Source: JBALVT01 sp965262875 | GTDB taxonomy: Bacteria; Pseudomonadota; Gammaproteobacteria; Pseudomonadales; Halieaceae | DNA length: 64,000 nucleotides | Assembly: GCA_965262875.1 (NCBI GenBank) | Contig: OZ253569.1 | Location: forward strand, 4,526,001 to 4,590,000 | Direction of reading: 5' to 3' | In this document: one piece after another, positions 17,178 through 28,140 of the stretch | How positions within the stretch are numbered: position 1 is the stretch's first letter | Layout of the letters: every line of letters starts with the position of its first letter | Notes under the pieces: generated by a model | Database searches by the model: none | What the model was told of the DNA's origin: nothing | The model's input: the letters and a program-made list of their open reading frames with translations, nothing else | Program-made: the position numbers and the translations under genes

Positions 17178-18496
17178 GGTTCTACTGGGAATCCTGTGGG
17201 TAGAGGTTGAGTTTTCCACAGTGGAACAGAATTGAAACTCGATAGTTTTCGAAGTTTCTAAATCCTCGGGCAGCCGATTTTATTGTCTGAATCTTTGAAT
17301 TAAATCCTTCTGCGGTCGCATTGGTGATGCGATGTTTCAAGTAAGTCATTATGTTGTCGAGATGTTTCTTTAGCATCTTGGCGACTGATATGACAGGCTT
17401 TAGACGTGAATGTGTCGCCCACCAGTACCCTTTCTTAAAGAACGCCCGGGCTGGTTTATCGTAGCTGTAAGTCCACAGGTCAAGCAGCGTCTCTTTGATT
17501 GCCCAGGCTCGGGCAACCTTCAACCCCTTTGATTGAAGGCCATAAAAAGTGGCTTCATCTTTTTCACTCCAGTTGTCGGGATTGCGTAACCAGGTATAGC
17601 GAGACCCGACCAGGTCATTGATACCGGCGGCTCTTAATGTTTTATTTTCTTTGCGCCTGACTTGGTCAACCATTTTTGTAAGATAACTGACGATATGAAA
17701 CTTGTCGTGAACAATGGCGGCGTTCGGTAAAGTCGCCTCAACTGCCGTCATAAATGGAACCCACATATCCACGGCAACAGCAGCTACTTCATTACGCTGC
17801 TGTTCTGGAAGCGTGGACAGCAATGCGGTTGCCGATTCCGCCGTTCTATCTGCCACGACCTCAAGCACTCTGGACGCATTCAAATCGTACAGCAGGCTGG
17901 CATAGGATTGCCCCTTGCGAAAACTTTTTTCATCGATGCCAAGGTGTTTCACTTCCTCAACAGAGCGTCTGTCCATCCCTCTTTTCACTGCTCGGGATTG
18001 AATATGATGCACCTCATCCCACGATAGACCAAGTAGTTTTGCGGCCTGTGTCTTGTTGCTGGCAGCCGACAGCACATCAATAGCGAAACGCTCAAATAAA
18101 TGCGTAAAGCGTGCCTGCGTATCTGCCCACGGTACTTTCAGGCTTTTGATTCCATGCGCTTTACAATGAATACGCGGAACCTGAGCAACTAACTGCGTCT
18201 TGAACTGCATCGTATCAAGGTGTCGCCATGTGCGTTGCTCACGATGGTCGTAAACCGAACAAAGGGCATGGCAGACACTACACGCGCCTTTCGTTCCCTT
18301 TGGCCAATCTATCTGGAGGGTAATTGATTTGTCGGTCAGATCCGGGGTAATAGCCGTGATTTTCCATGGGTCGCTAAGCCCCAAAAGTTGAGTAAACAAC
18401 GCGGTATCTTTCATTTGAATATCTCCATAAAAAAGACTCTTGTACCACATTCTTGACCATTGTTTGGCTTTTACCCATAGGAAACTCGGAAGAACC
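17178..18496 (-). mobile_element. ISL3-family element inserted in the porin gene (1319 bp)
   Basis: Imperfect terminal repeats begin GGTTCT at 17178 and end AGAACC at 18496, sharing TCCT(G/A)TGGGTA inside. An exact 8-bp duplication GAAAAATA flanks it (17170-17177, 18497-18504), the usual size for ISL3. Confidence 0.93.
17182..18414 (-). CDS. ISL3-family transposase
   Basis: Protein of 410 residues starting at MKDTALFTQL (ATG 18414). It has the N-terminal zinc-binding region (CSVCHALCSVYDHREQRTWRHL), an HTH (ISL3-type SWDEVHHIQSRAVKRG) and the DDE core (LGIDEKSFRKG, VAVDMWVPFMTAVE, ITNATAEGFNSKIQ). The frame is intact and reaches into the terminal repeat. It is not closely related to the second ISL3 transposase at 54860. 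Confidence 0.93.
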   Translation of the reverse strand: MKDTALFTQLLGLSDPWKITAITPDLTDKSITLQIDWPKGTKGACSVCHALCSVYDHREQRTWRHLDTMQFKTQLVAQVPRIHCKAHGIKSLKVPWADTQARFTHLFERFAIDVLSAASNKTQAAKLLGLSWDEVHHIQSRAVKRGMDRRSVEEVKHLGIDEKSFRKGQSYASLLYDLNASRVLEVVADRTAESATALLSTLPEQQRNEVAAVAVDMWVPFMTAVEATLPNAAIVHDKFHIVSYLTKMVDQVRRKENKTLRAAGINDLVGSRYTWLRNPDNWSEKDEATFYGLQSKGLKVARAWAIKETLLDLWTYSYDKPARAFFKKGYWWATHSRLKPVISVAKMLKKHLDNIMTYLKHRITNATAEGFNSKIQTIKSAARGFRNFENYRVSILFHCGKLNLYPQDSQ

Positions 18497-19393
18497 GAAA
18501 AATAGGCTATCTTTATTTTCCGCCATACAACGAGATCGCTCGGATGCCCATCACCCCGGCACCATAATCAATAACAAGGATGAAGATGAAATTGATGCAG
18601 ACCTAAACTGGCTGGGTGTAAGAGCAACCGGACGCGTGAAACTCGGCGGGCTCGGAAAACTCCATTACTGGGCTGATCTCGCCGAGCTTCGCGGTACTGA
18701 ACGCCTAATCGACTTCGACAATTTTACCGGCCCGCGACGCATCGTAGACGATGTTGAAAAGCGCAAGCTTAATGCCTGGGCCTATGACATGGGCTTTACC
18801 TGGCAGGCAGACAACAAGTCTTTCCCTCGCATCACTATTGGGCAAGCGCTGGGGTCCGGCGGCGAATCAGGTGATGGCAGCGAAATCCGAAGTTTCCAGC
18901 AAACCGGTCTGCACGATAACGATGTACGGTTTACTGGTGTCAATCGCTTCTCGTTTTATGGCGAGGCTTTCCGACCAGAATTGTCCAACGTGCGCATAAA
19001 CACGCTGGCCTTAGGCCTGCCATTGTATTCCAACAGCTCTTTGGAGCTGGTTTACCACGACTATCAGCAGCGTTCGCGATCGCGTAATCGCATTTCACGA
19101 ATTGGCAAACGCCCTAACGGGAGACACAAAGATTTAGGTACAGAACTGGATATTGTGCTGGGCATTGAGGAATCTGAAAAGTTTGAGTTTGAAGCCATTA
19201 TCGCGGGCTTTAAAGCGGGCCGCGCCCTGGGAGGCAACTCTACCGATTGGGCCTTACGCGTGGTATTAGGAGCAAAATACAACTTTTGACTACACTCCTC
19301 GAGCTAGGAAACAGGTTAGACTTGAGGTTGAAAAATAGACAGACGGGAAGGTTAATGGATCACGGGGTGTGAAAATACCGCCGCCAATTTGAG

Positions 19394-20245
19394 ATGAATA
19401 TTGAATCGAAACTGCTGAGCGCGTCGCGGCGCATACTACAACCTTTGGTGCGTGTGCTATTGCGTAACGGTATTCCATCGGACACATTGACAGAATTGGT
19501 TCGTAAAACTTATGTTGACGTCGCGCAAGAGGAATTTGGCATAGAGGGAAAGCGCCAGACTGTTGGCCGTATCGCGGTTATTACTGGATTGAATCGCAAA
19601 GAAGTTTCGCGGCTCAAAAAGCAACCACCCCTGGATCGCAGTGCTGAAAAACACTGGAATCGAGCCGCGAAAGTGCTCAGTGGCTGGATGCGCGACAAAG
19701 ACTTCCAGGACCGTAAAGGCGATCCGGATGATTTAGACTTTGCCGGTAGCCCCAATAGTTTTCACGAACTCGTGGGCCGCTATAGCGGTGATATGCGACC
19801 TCGCTCGGTCGCCGATGAACTGATGCGGCTAGGGGCTATCGAGCAAGTAGGTGACAAACTACGGATGACTACCCGTGGCTATGTACCGGCTTCCGACCCC
19901 GAATACATGATCAATATTCTGGGTAGCGACACCGCCGAGTTAATCGAAACCATCGATCATAATTTGCAAAGTGAAGACGACAAGTTCTATCAGATGAAAG
20001 TGCGATACGACAATGTGCCGGCAGAACATGAAGAAGAATTTCGTGATATGTCAGATCGTTTAATGCAAGCCGTTCTCGAACAGTTGGACCGCTGGTTGGG
20101 CAAGCGCGACCAAGGCCGTAAACCTGCGGGAGAAGGTGAGCGGCGGCTCACCCTGGGGATGGGAGTGTTCCAGATCATCAGCGATGGTTACCCTATTCCA
20201 CAAGACGCTCCCGATGCCGACAAGGAAGATCATACAGATGAATAA
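19394..20245 (+). CDS. DUF6502 family protein
   Basis: Cytoplasmic protein of 283 residues with no signal peptide or membrane segment. The N-terminal half resembles DUF6502 proteins (LRNGIPSDTLTELVRKTYVDVA, ITGLNRKEVSRL, FHELVGRYSGDMRPRSVADELMRLGAI), with a winged-helix look that suggests DNA binding. The C-terminus is acidic. Its last 8 bases overlap the start of the DUF5666 lipoprotein gene, so the two are co-translated. Function unknown. Confidence 0.8.
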   Translation: MNIESKLLSASRRILQPLVRVLLRNGIPSDTLTELVRKTYVDVAQEEFGIEGKRQTVGRIAVITGLNRKEVSRLKKQPPLDRSAEKHWNRAAKVLSGWMRDKDFQDRKGDPDDLDFAGSPNSFHELVGRYSGDMRPRSVADELMRLGAIEQVGDKLRMTTRGYVPASDPEYMINILGSDTAELIETIDHNLQSEDDKFYQMKVRYDNVPAEHEEEFRDMSDRLMQAVLEQLDRWLGKRDQGRKPAGEGERRLTLGMGVFQIISDGYPIPQDAPDADKEDHTDE

Positions 20246-21731
20246 AAACACAGCCCTTAGAGCTATTTTCTTCGCCCTAATAACCATTTTAGTTGCTTGT
20301 GGAGGCGGTGGCGGTGGCGGCGGTGGGCAAAACGTGGCGGGTGCGCCCACCCAGCCCCCACCACCGACAGCTCCGGATACCCCTCAAGTTGATGGCGGCA
20401 TGGGTGGTACCGGCGGAGTGAGTGGGGCGGTGCAGGATTTCGGCAGCATTTTTGTGAATGATATAGAAATGATCACCGATACTGCCTCGATATCAGTAGA
20501 GGGCAATACAGCGAGCGAGGGGGCATTGGCAGCAGGTCAACAGGTTGCGATTATTGGCGATCTCGATACTCGAATAGCTGAGACGGTGGATTATCGCGCC
20601 AACGTTAAAGGTACTGTGGATAGTATCTCTAGCCGTGACATAGATCTGGGCGAGGCAAGTCTAAACGTGTTGGGGCAGATGGTTCGAACTTCTGCAGCTA
20701 CACGCTACGTTAATGGCGGCCTGGGTGGGCTGGCTGTAGGCCAGATCCTTGAAGTCAGCGGATTTATGAGCAGCGATGGCGAGATTCTCGCCACCTATAT
20801 TGAGGTGCACGACAGCCTTGATATGTTCAAGGTCGTCGGTGTGGTCTCTGCCAATGGATCCGGAGGCTTTAGGCTAAACCAGTTGCAGGTAGACAGTTCT
20901 CAGGCTCTGTTGCAGGGCTTTGGCGACACGGTACTAGCTGATGGCTTACGGGTCGAGGTACGGGCCCAGCGCAGCGCCTTTACCAGTGGTTCTGTCGTCG
21001 CCGAGGCGATTGAACTGTTAGAGCAACGCTCCTTTGATGAAGGCGCAGAGTTGGATATGAAGGGTTTATCAATCGCTTTGGCAGCAGTGAAAGCTTTATG
21101 CTCTTGCAGCTCGGAGTGACAACGGATACCAACACCCAATACCTCAACGGAGATGCGAGTAGCCTGGCAGTGAATGTTAAGGTTCAGGTGGAAGGTGCGA
21201 TAAACGCCGACGGAGAGCTTCTTGCCACCCGGGTGATTATTCAGCCGATCGATTTGGTGCGCGCTGAAGGCACAGTACAATCGGTGAATTTCTCCGGGGC
21301 AACGCTGACTGTTCTGGGCGTCACATTTGCGGTTCGCCCGCAAACCGAACTCAGGGATAAGAGTGATGCAGATATCGAACCCTTCACGCTGCTGGATATT
21401 AACATCGGTGACTATGTTGAAGTGCGCGGTTATGTCGATGCAACGGCGGTTGTCGCCTCTTCAATCGAACGTGAGGATGCGGATGAGCGGGAGCGATTAC
21501 GCCGGGCCTGTGACGGCTGAAAATGCATCTACGGGTGAATTTTCAATCCTCAGTGTTGCCATAACCGGGGTAGTGGGAATAACCGAATACGAAGATGTAA
21601 ATGAACTTCCGATTACGCAAACACAATTCCACGATCAACTGAATCTGGGCGATTTTGTTAAAGCGACATGGGATGATTTCATTAGTACATCAGAGATTGT
21701 AGATAGTGTGGAGTTTGAGTCCCCGGACTAG
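20238..21731 (+). pseudogene. DUF5666 lipoprotein, two frameshifts
   Basis: The protein starts with a lipoprotein signal (FFALITILVAC, lipid Cys at 21) followed by a run of nine Gly and a Pro-rich linker, then repeated DUF5666 beta modules (GTVDSIS..., VNGGLGGLAVGQILEVSGF, EGTVQSVNFSGATLTVLGV). A one-base loss near 21059 ends the first frame at 21119; restoring it reads ELDMEGFINRFGSSESF. An extra base near 21500 ends the second at 21520; removing it reads ERLRGPVTAENAST. Without these the protein would be about 497 residues. Sequencing error is possible. The start overlaps the DUF6502 gene by 8 bases. Confidence 0.85.
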
Positions 21732-21739
21732 TATGCGGA

Positions 21740-23368
21740 TTAGAAACTGCGACGAACCTGCACTTGAAACTCCCAATCCGGAACATCGACACCGTCCGTA
21801 GTGGGATGAACCAGATTGATGTGAAGCACATTGCGCCCGCTGAACCGGGGCGCGTGGATGCGAGCACCAACGCCTACGCTACTCAGCATATCTTCGCGCT
21901 CGTTACGGAACAAACCTTGGCCACGTGCTTGGCCGGCATCAACAAAAGCCAGCCAGGCGACATTAAACATCTGGTAGTAGGTGTTCCCTGGGTAGTATCT
22001 CAATTCTAAATTACTGGCCCACAGTGAATCACCGTGCTGATACTGAAACGGATAGCCGCGCACTCCGCTAACCCCACCTAGGGTTAATGGTCTGTCTATG
22101 TAATTATTATTCACGCGCGCATAAACAGTGCGATTGTACGCGGTGAACTTCTCCGATAGTTTGATGAAGCTCTCGACTTTTCCCCCGAGTCGATAGTTGT
22201 CATCCGCAGTGGTGCCAAAGCTACCATTACTACGCAGCGAAATTCTAAAAACATGTTGATCTGCTTGCCAAGTGTTACTACTTGCCCAATTCAGGTGGCT
22301 GCCCACGCCGTTACCGCTACGAACATCATTGCCCTCGACGCCAACACTGAATCTGTGCTGCCAGCCTAATTGGATATCCTCCAATTTAGTGATCAAATTG
22401 ACGTTGGCCAACTTGGCATAGCGGTTATGCAGTATTTCTAGGCCTAACCAGGGATACATAAAATCACGGTCTAAAGGTCTGGCGTTAGTAATTCGGTCAG
22501 TACTGGGCGCAAAATCGTGCCGGTCGAGGGTGGCGCCGGCAGTCCAACGCACAGTACGCCCGGCGTGCAACCCCGCTGACCAGCCAATACCAACACTGGC
22601 GAAGTCGATATCATGTTGATAGGCATTTGACGTGAAGCCGTTTTGAAACTGCCGGTCTTCGCGCTCTTCACTATGAAGAACCGCGGACAGAGACCTGCGG
22701 CCATTGAGTTCATAAAAGGGTTTGTTAAATGCCAGGCGATACAAATGACCGTCATCATTATCGGCGAGTGCGCCACTTAAACTCGCATGGCGAATACTGC
22801 CTAAGGGTATGTTCCAGTCAAGCAAAACGCCTGTGCGCTGTGTGTTATCTGTATAGGAAATCCCGGCATAGATTCCGCGCCCGAGAAAGTTATCGTCCGA
22901 CACGCCTACGGTGGTGTTTGTCTGCCCGCTTGCGCGACTGAAAAACAAATTGGGCAGAATTGTCCATCTATCGGAGGTTTTTACCTTGATGGCGGGGGTA
23001 GTGGCGCCGGATTCCAGTTCAATTTTAGCATCGTAAATATAGGGGAGGGCGCGGATAACGCGTTCTGCCTCTGCGATGGATTCTGGGTTTGGATCTTCAA
23101 GCAGCACTTTTGGCAAACGCTCGCGAATAACTTCAGTGCGGGTATTAATATGCAACCGGTTTGCCAGCTTGTGTATCCATTGCGTATTGGGATCGGACTC
23201 CGGGAAGATGTCCTGGCTAGTAATAATCAGCTCATAATCCTGGGCTTGGGTATTCGCGCCAGGGGGTTCGGGTTGAGTATCATCGGTGAAACCCAAAGAG
23301 GTAAACAACACGAAGCTGGTGAAAGTAAGGAAGCAAAATCTATGAGAGCATGCGGTCATTGCGACCAA
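21740..23368 (-). CDS. Omp85/BamA-TamA-like outer-membrane protein
   Basis: Protein of 542 residues with a signal peptide, one short POTRA-like region (SIAEAERVIRALPYIYDAKIELE, about 97-120) and a C-terminal 16-strand barrel. It includes the diagnostic GVSGVRGYPFQYQHGD loop and ends VQVRRSF with terminal Phe. Omp85 members insert or translocate proteins or lipids at the outer membrane. With only one or two POTRA domains this is not BamA itself. It converges with the DUF5666 gene. Confidence 0.85.
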   Translation of the reverse strand: MVAMTACSHRFCFLTFTSFVLFTSLGFTDDTQPEPPGANTQAQDYELIITSQDIFPESDPNTQWIHKLANRLHINTRTEVIRERLPKVLLEDPNPESIAEAERVIRALPYIYDAKIELESGATTPAIKVKTSDRWTILPNLFFSRASGQTNTTVGVSDDNFLGRGIYAGISYTDNTQRTGVLLDWNIPLGSIRHASLSGALADNDDGHLYRLAFNKPFYELNGRRSLSAVLHSEEREDRQFQNGFTSNAYQHDIDFASVGIGWSAGLHAGRTVRWTAGATLDRHDFAPSTDRITNARPLDRDFMYPWLGLEILHNRYAKLANVNLITKLEDIQLGWQHRFSVGVEGNDVRSGNGVGSHLNWASSNTWQADQHVFRISLRSNGSFGTTADDNYRLGGKVESFIKLSEKFTAYNRTVYARVNNNYIDRPLTLGGVSGVRGYPFQYQHGDSLWASNLELRYYPGNTYYQMFNVAWLAFVDAGQARGQGLFRNEREDMLSSVGVGARIHAPRFSGRNVLHINLVHPTTDGVDVPDWEFQVQVRRSF

Positions 23369-23403
23369 TAGTACGCTGTACCTAGATTGATGAAAACAAT
23401 GTA

Positions 23404-24063
23404 TTAACTCGACTCCAAAAGCATTGCTACCAGCATCTCGGCATGCGCTTTAACCCGGCTTTCCTCGCAGGGGTCCACGCCGAAAAGTTCCTCGCACTCA
23501 GCGGAGAAGGAAAAGATAGTGGAAGTGCTGCTGATCATAATGTAATACCAGTGTATAAAGGCGTCTCTATCCAGGCCCTTGATTTCATGTACCAATTTCT
23601 CCATCTGTAGTGTTGATGGCCGGACATGGGTCTCGATGAGGTATTGAGTGCGCCAACTGTGGTGGATGGCCTCCCGGCTCATCAACCGGCTCAACTGCGG
23701 GTGCCGAGCATGAAAGTAAACGTAGAATCGAACGACGAAGGCGAGGGTCTCTCGCCCTGAAATTTCCTTCATAATGGCAAGTCGCTGGTCGTACTCGGAC
23801 CTCATTATCCCGATGATTGCATCAGCTGAGACCTTCCACAGCGTTTCTTTATCGTCAAAATGGTACGCCAGCAGGTTGCGTTTTACGCCTGCTGCGGTTT
23901 CCAGATCGCGTACCGATACAGCGTCAAATCCACGTTCGGAAAACAGCAATTTACCCGCTTCTACTAGTTTTGCTCGAGTTATCTCCGCGCGCTCCTGAGT
24001 TCTACGGGTACGTTTTACCGGTTTATCGGCATTCGAGGGCTTAGCCAGGGTCATTTTGTCCAT
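23404..24063 (-). CDS. TetR/AcrR family transcriptional regulator
   Basis: Protein of 219 residues. The N-terminal HTH is clear (RAKLVEAGKLLFSERGFDAVSVRDLETAAGVKRNLLAYHFDDKETLW, about 29-74), with a ligand-binding domain after it. It is divergent from the TonB receptor gene at 24234 with a 170-base shared spacer that holds a palindrome, so it probably represses that receptor, itself or both. Confidence 0.92.
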   Translation of the reverse strand: MDKMTLAKPSNADKPVKRTRRTQERAEITRAKLVEAGKLLFSERGFDAVSVRDLETAAGVKRNLLAYHFDDKETLWKVSADAIIGIMRSEYDQRLAIMKEISGRETLAFVVRFYVYFHARHPQLSRLMSREAIHHSWRTQYLIETHVRPSTLQMEKLVHEIKGLDRDAFIHWYYIMISSTSTIFSFSAECEELFGVDPCEESRVKAHAEMLVAMLLESS

Positions 24064-24131
24064 GTTGTCTACCTGTTCCAGCGTTCAATTAAGAGGGATT
24101 TGTTTTTTGTCATGCCCAGCAGTATAATTGT

Positions 24132-24141
24132 TTACGCGTAA
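24132..24141. promoter_or_regulatory. Palindrome between tetR-type regulator and TonB receptor, candidate operator
   Basis: TTACGCGTAA is a perfect 10-bp palindrome lying inside a longer imperfect one (TGTTTACGCGTAAGAACA, 24129-24146). It is in the divergent spacer beside AT-rich sequence that could hold both promoters. Its position fits a TetR operator. Confidence 0.45.
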
Positions 24142-24233
24142 GAACATAACTATTATATTTGTTTTATAGTAAGAATAAAACAATAGCCAAACAGGCTGTC
24201 ACCGAAAATGAGTTGAAATTAGGAGTCGTAACA

Positions 24234-26598
24234 ATGAAACACCTGTGGAACCAACGAGCGCGAACTATCCTATTCACAGCAGTAGCGAGCGTGAGTGCTA
24301 GCTCTGTAATGGCTCAGTCTCTTCTAGAGGAAGTGATTGTCACCGTACTAAAGCGTGAGGCGACTCTGAGTGACACCCCTATAGCTATTACGGCCCTCAC
24401 ATCCGACCAGCGCAACGCCCTTGGCATTTTCAGCCAGCAGGATGTCGCAAACTTTACTCCCAGCATGTCCTACCAGGAATCCGCAGGGGGAGGAGAGGCC
24501 AATCGTATTTACTTAAGAGGCATTGGAAGAGAGACCAGCAGCACGGGAACCGAGCCAGGAGTGGGCGTTTATAACAACGGCTTTTACACCAACGAAGCCG
24601 CCGCGCTCCAGGGTTCTGTTGATCGCGTTGAGCGTACCGAGATTTTACGTGGGCCCCAGGGTACGCTGTTCGGGCGCAATACTACCGGTGGCGCGATCAA
24701 CGTGGTCGCCAAAACACCCGGGGACGAATTTGAACATATCGTGAGAGGTAGGCTAGGTGATTATGATCTTAAAAATCTAGAGCTGACATCCAGCGGGCCT
24801 ATCACCGATAAGGTGGGCTACTTGCTGCACTATACCAAATTGGAACAGGACAGTTTCTTCGAAAATGTGTCGGGCCCGGACCCAATAGGTGCTGACTCCG
24901 ACTATATTGAGGGCCAGTTGGATTTCAACTTCACCCTTAGATTCAAGTCATAAGTGCAATTTCACCGCCACTTATGATAATGAAACCCTTGAACGCGTTA
25001 AACTGGATGGTTATCGCAACGAGCCAGGCGCGCCGTCCAAACTGGGTGAAATTGTCATCAATGGTGAGTTGTTTGCGCGCCTACCCGTGGGGCCAGGACA
25101 GAGTGATCCCTTTGAAACCAGTTCCGATTTTCAAGGCAAGGTGTCAGTCGACGATTCGCACAACTACCACTCTACTTTAACGCTGGATTTCGAGGCGATG
25201 CAGGTCAAGTTTTTGAATGGCTATTCGGAATACAGCTGGTTCGGCCAGAAGGATTTTGACGGCACTGTCAGCCCTGCTTCCTATGTCGAATCCATCGGCC
25301 AGGACGAGGAAAGTACGCAACACGAAGTGCAGTTTATCTCCAATGGCGACGGTGATATCGATTGGGTAGTGGGTCTTTTTTACTACAACAATAAGGCGAG
25401 CCAACCTTATACGCTAAGCGATGCCAACAATCCTTTCTTGATCAATAACCTTTCGGGTGCTGAGAATCCCGACGGTATTTTCTACACGCAGTTTGGGGAG
25501 GTCGATGCCACTTCAAAAGCGATCTACGGTCAGGCCGACTGGCGTGTTACCGAGCGTTTGTCTTTATCAGCAGGTCTTCGCTATAGCGAAGATGAAAAAG
25601 AGGGCTTTGAATCCCAACAGATTTTTTATGACTCAGTGTTGGATAACTGCGGCGAGTCCTTTTTACCCGATTTAATCGCCGGTGGGGACCCCTACGCCCT
25701 ACAGGCAGGCTGCGTCCGGTTCGGCCTGGAAGTTCGCAATGGTGAGGCAGAGCATAAAGACGATTGGGACGCTGTCAATTGGCGGATTAACGCCAGTTAT
25801 GACATAGGTGAAGATAGCTTGTTGTATGCAACTATCTCCACAGGTTACAAGCCGGGCGGATTTCGTTTAGGTGGTTTACAAGACGACCCCAATACGAGCA
25901 ATAATGAGTCAATTGTCGACAACGAAGAGTTGACAGCCTACGAAATTGGATTTAAAGGGACGATTGCTGATGTGCTGTCTATCAGCTCGGCGGTTTTCTT
26001 CTACGACTATGAAGACATGCAAGTAGAATTGGATATTCTCGATCCAAGTTCCGGTATTGTTACCAATAAGTTGGTCAATGCTTCAAACGTTGAAGTCTAC
26101 GGTTTTGAGATTGAATCGACTTGGGCGGCCACCGAAAAATTAACCCTGTTGGGCAATTATTCCTACGTGAAGTCTGAATTTCAGGATGATTTTTTTGTTG
26201 CGGACATCAAACAGGAAAACGCACCAGTGCGCAATGTGAAGGGCAACGAGCTCAACCGCACACCGAACAACAAGTTTACCCTGGCCGCCTACTACGTTCA
26301 GCCCGTGGGCGAAGCTGATGTTGTGTTGACTGCTAATTATAATTACATCGATGAACAGTTCGTTGCGGTCTTTAATGACGACATCGAGGCCATTGATAGC
26401 TATGAACAACTCAATGGCAGAATAGCCTGGAAGCCACACAATGGTAATTACGAAGTTTCAGTTTACGGTATTAACCTGACTGATAAAGTTAGTTATGGCA
26501 ACGATTACTCGGTAGGTGCTTTTGCCGCCGGTTCTCGTCGCTCAGCGCGTCCGATCAATCCTAGGACCTATGGGCTGGAAGTGGCGATATTCTTCTAG
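24234..26598 (+). pseudogene. TonB-dependent receptor, frameshifted near 24940
   Basis: The start ATG 24234 has AGGAG upstream. A signal peptide (ILFTAVASVSASSVMA) is followed by a TonB box-like EEVIVTVLKRE, a plug with RGPQGTLFGRNTTGGAINV (about residues 141-159) and then a stop at 24953. The barrel continues in another frame from about 24950 (CNFTATYDNETLERVKLDGYR) to a terminal Phe at 26598. The joined protein would be about 787 residues, normal for the family. A single indel between 24935 and 24955 explains it. The ligand is unknown, but neighbouring oxygenases and a P450 suggest a hydrophobic organic compound. Confidence 0.88.
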
Positions 26599-26689
26599 GT
26601 TAGCGCGAGGCGAGGGTGCTGGATTATTTCAATCTCAAAACCTGCACTCTCTTCGAACAGCTTTCTACAGCTTTCAGGAGTAAAGACTT

Positions 26690-28106
26690 ATTACTACTTT
26701 GTCCGGATTGGAGAAGTGGAGCTACGCTATTGGCAACATGCCATTCGCCGTGAAAGATGCGGCGTTTATCAATTTTGTCGTTTTCTATTACACACAAGTC
26801 CATGGTTTAAGCGGCACGTTGGCGGGCCTGGCCATGTTTCTTGCCCTGACTTGGGACGCTGTTTCGGACCCCATAGTAGGAAGCTGGTCCGATAGTTTTC
26901 GGTCCCGCTGGGGGCGCCGCCACCCCTTACTGGTAGCCGGTGGTATCCCTATCGCGCTTATGTTCCTCGCGTTATTCGCGCCTCCTGATCAACTCGGGGA
27001 AATGGGAATATTCGTTTGGCTATTGGGTGTGTCCATATTCCTGCGCACTTTTCTCACGATCTATTTTGTTCCCTACGCAGCGATGGGTGCGGAGTTGTCA
27101 ACCGACTACGATGAACGCACAGTTATCGCCAAGGCAAGAGTTAGCATGGGTTGGGTTGCCGGCAATCGCATTTGTCGCTTTCTTTGGGCCAAGTGATGGC
27201 ATCGATGGGCGACTGATCGCCGACAACTACAAGCACTATGGTTTGCTTTCGGCCATCGTGGCATGTGCCACTGCATTAGTTTGTATCGTGGGCACCCGCA
27301 GTGTGATTCCCAGGCTCCCGAAGGCTCCTTCCGAACAAAAATTCTCCTGGCGAGATCCGTTCAATGATTTGCTACTGGCATTTGAGAATCGCAACTTCCG
27401 TATCTCGATGGGAGCCACTCTGGCTTTTTACTTGAGTGCGGGGGTTTTCACAACACTTTCTTTGTATCTTGGCACCTATTTCTGGGAGTTTAGCACCGAC
27501 CAATTAGCTGGGGTAATAGTACCTACTGCCGCAGCTACACTCACTGCGTTTGTAGTACTCAACCACCTGGGTAAGCGCTTTGATAAACCCCATCTTCTAG
27601 CCGCCTGCTGCTTGGCGTTAGCGCTAAACGGTGTATGGTTTCTCGGAAGTCGTCTGCTGGGGCTGCTTCCTGAAAATGGCCATCCTGTTATTTATTCACT
27701 GTTTTTGGTGAACACCGGGATCAGTGTTTTTATGATTGTCAGTATGCAGGTTCTAGTCGTTTCTCTGTTAGCGGATATTCTCGATGAACAGGAGCTGGCT
27801 ACTGGCAGACGTCAGGAGGGTGTCGCATTTGCAGCTCTGGCCTTTGTGCAAAAGGCCACATCGGGCGCGGGCGCTTTGTTAGCTGGTGTTGTTATCGACC
27901 TGGCCGGTATTAAACCAGGCATGGTACCGGGCAATGTCGCTACAGGCGTCCTGCAGTCGATTGGCTGGTTCACTCTGTTTGTAACGGGAGCTCTCGCTCT
28001 GCTTGCATTCCTTTTCAATACCCGATTGCGCCTCGGTCGAAAAGAGCACGCGGAAGTAAGCAGGCAACTTATTGCCATGAAGGGCCTCAAGGATCTAAAA
28101 GCATGA
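26690..28106 (+). pseudogene. GPH-family (MelB-type) sugar/cation symporter, frameshifted near 27164
   Basis: Twelve-helix protein of about 470 residues when joined. The first frame holds SGLEKWSYAIGNMPFAVKDA and DAVSDPIVGSWSDSFRSRWGRRHP, the hallmark of the GPH family, and stops at 27196. The rest reads on in another frame as IAFVAFFGPSDGIDG to 28106. Dropping one base near 27164 joins them (GWVAGIAFVAF). No ATG or GTG start is present: AGGAG at 26676 is 9 bases before an ATT (26690) and 18 before a TTG (26699), so the start is uncertain. Confidence 0.85.
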
Positions 28107-28140
28107 TTCATCTAGCGCCACCAATCAACGGGAGATTGTG

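Larger units (their letters stand above)
10583..19289 (+). pseudogene. AlgE-like outer-membrane (alginate-export family) porin, interrupted by IS21, IS3 and ISL3
   Basis: The native gene survives in four pieces: 10583-11158, 14456-14529, 17152-17177 and 18505-19289. Joining them and dropping one copy of each target duplication gives exactly 1461 bases, an open 487-codon frame. It reads through the junctions as SELAATSNQSDLNPEDED and QITWEWRKKNRLSLFSAIQ, the conserved middle of alginate-export barrels. The protein has a signal peptide (LLHLLIAATLLFVVSS) and ends in aromatic residue F, as beta-barrels do. It is the last gene of the DUF4956/VTC operon. The frame now stops at 11164 after 193 codons, so the porin is inactive unless the elements excise. 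Confidence 0.93.

Noticed and set aside
18453..19289. Independent gene starting at 18453
   Set aside because: The first residues come from the ISL3 end; the rest is the 3' part of the interrupted porin.
24529..24744. Overlapping frames inside the TonB receptor and similar genes
   Set aside because: They are alternative-frame readings of coding sequence without ribosome sites or protein-like composition.
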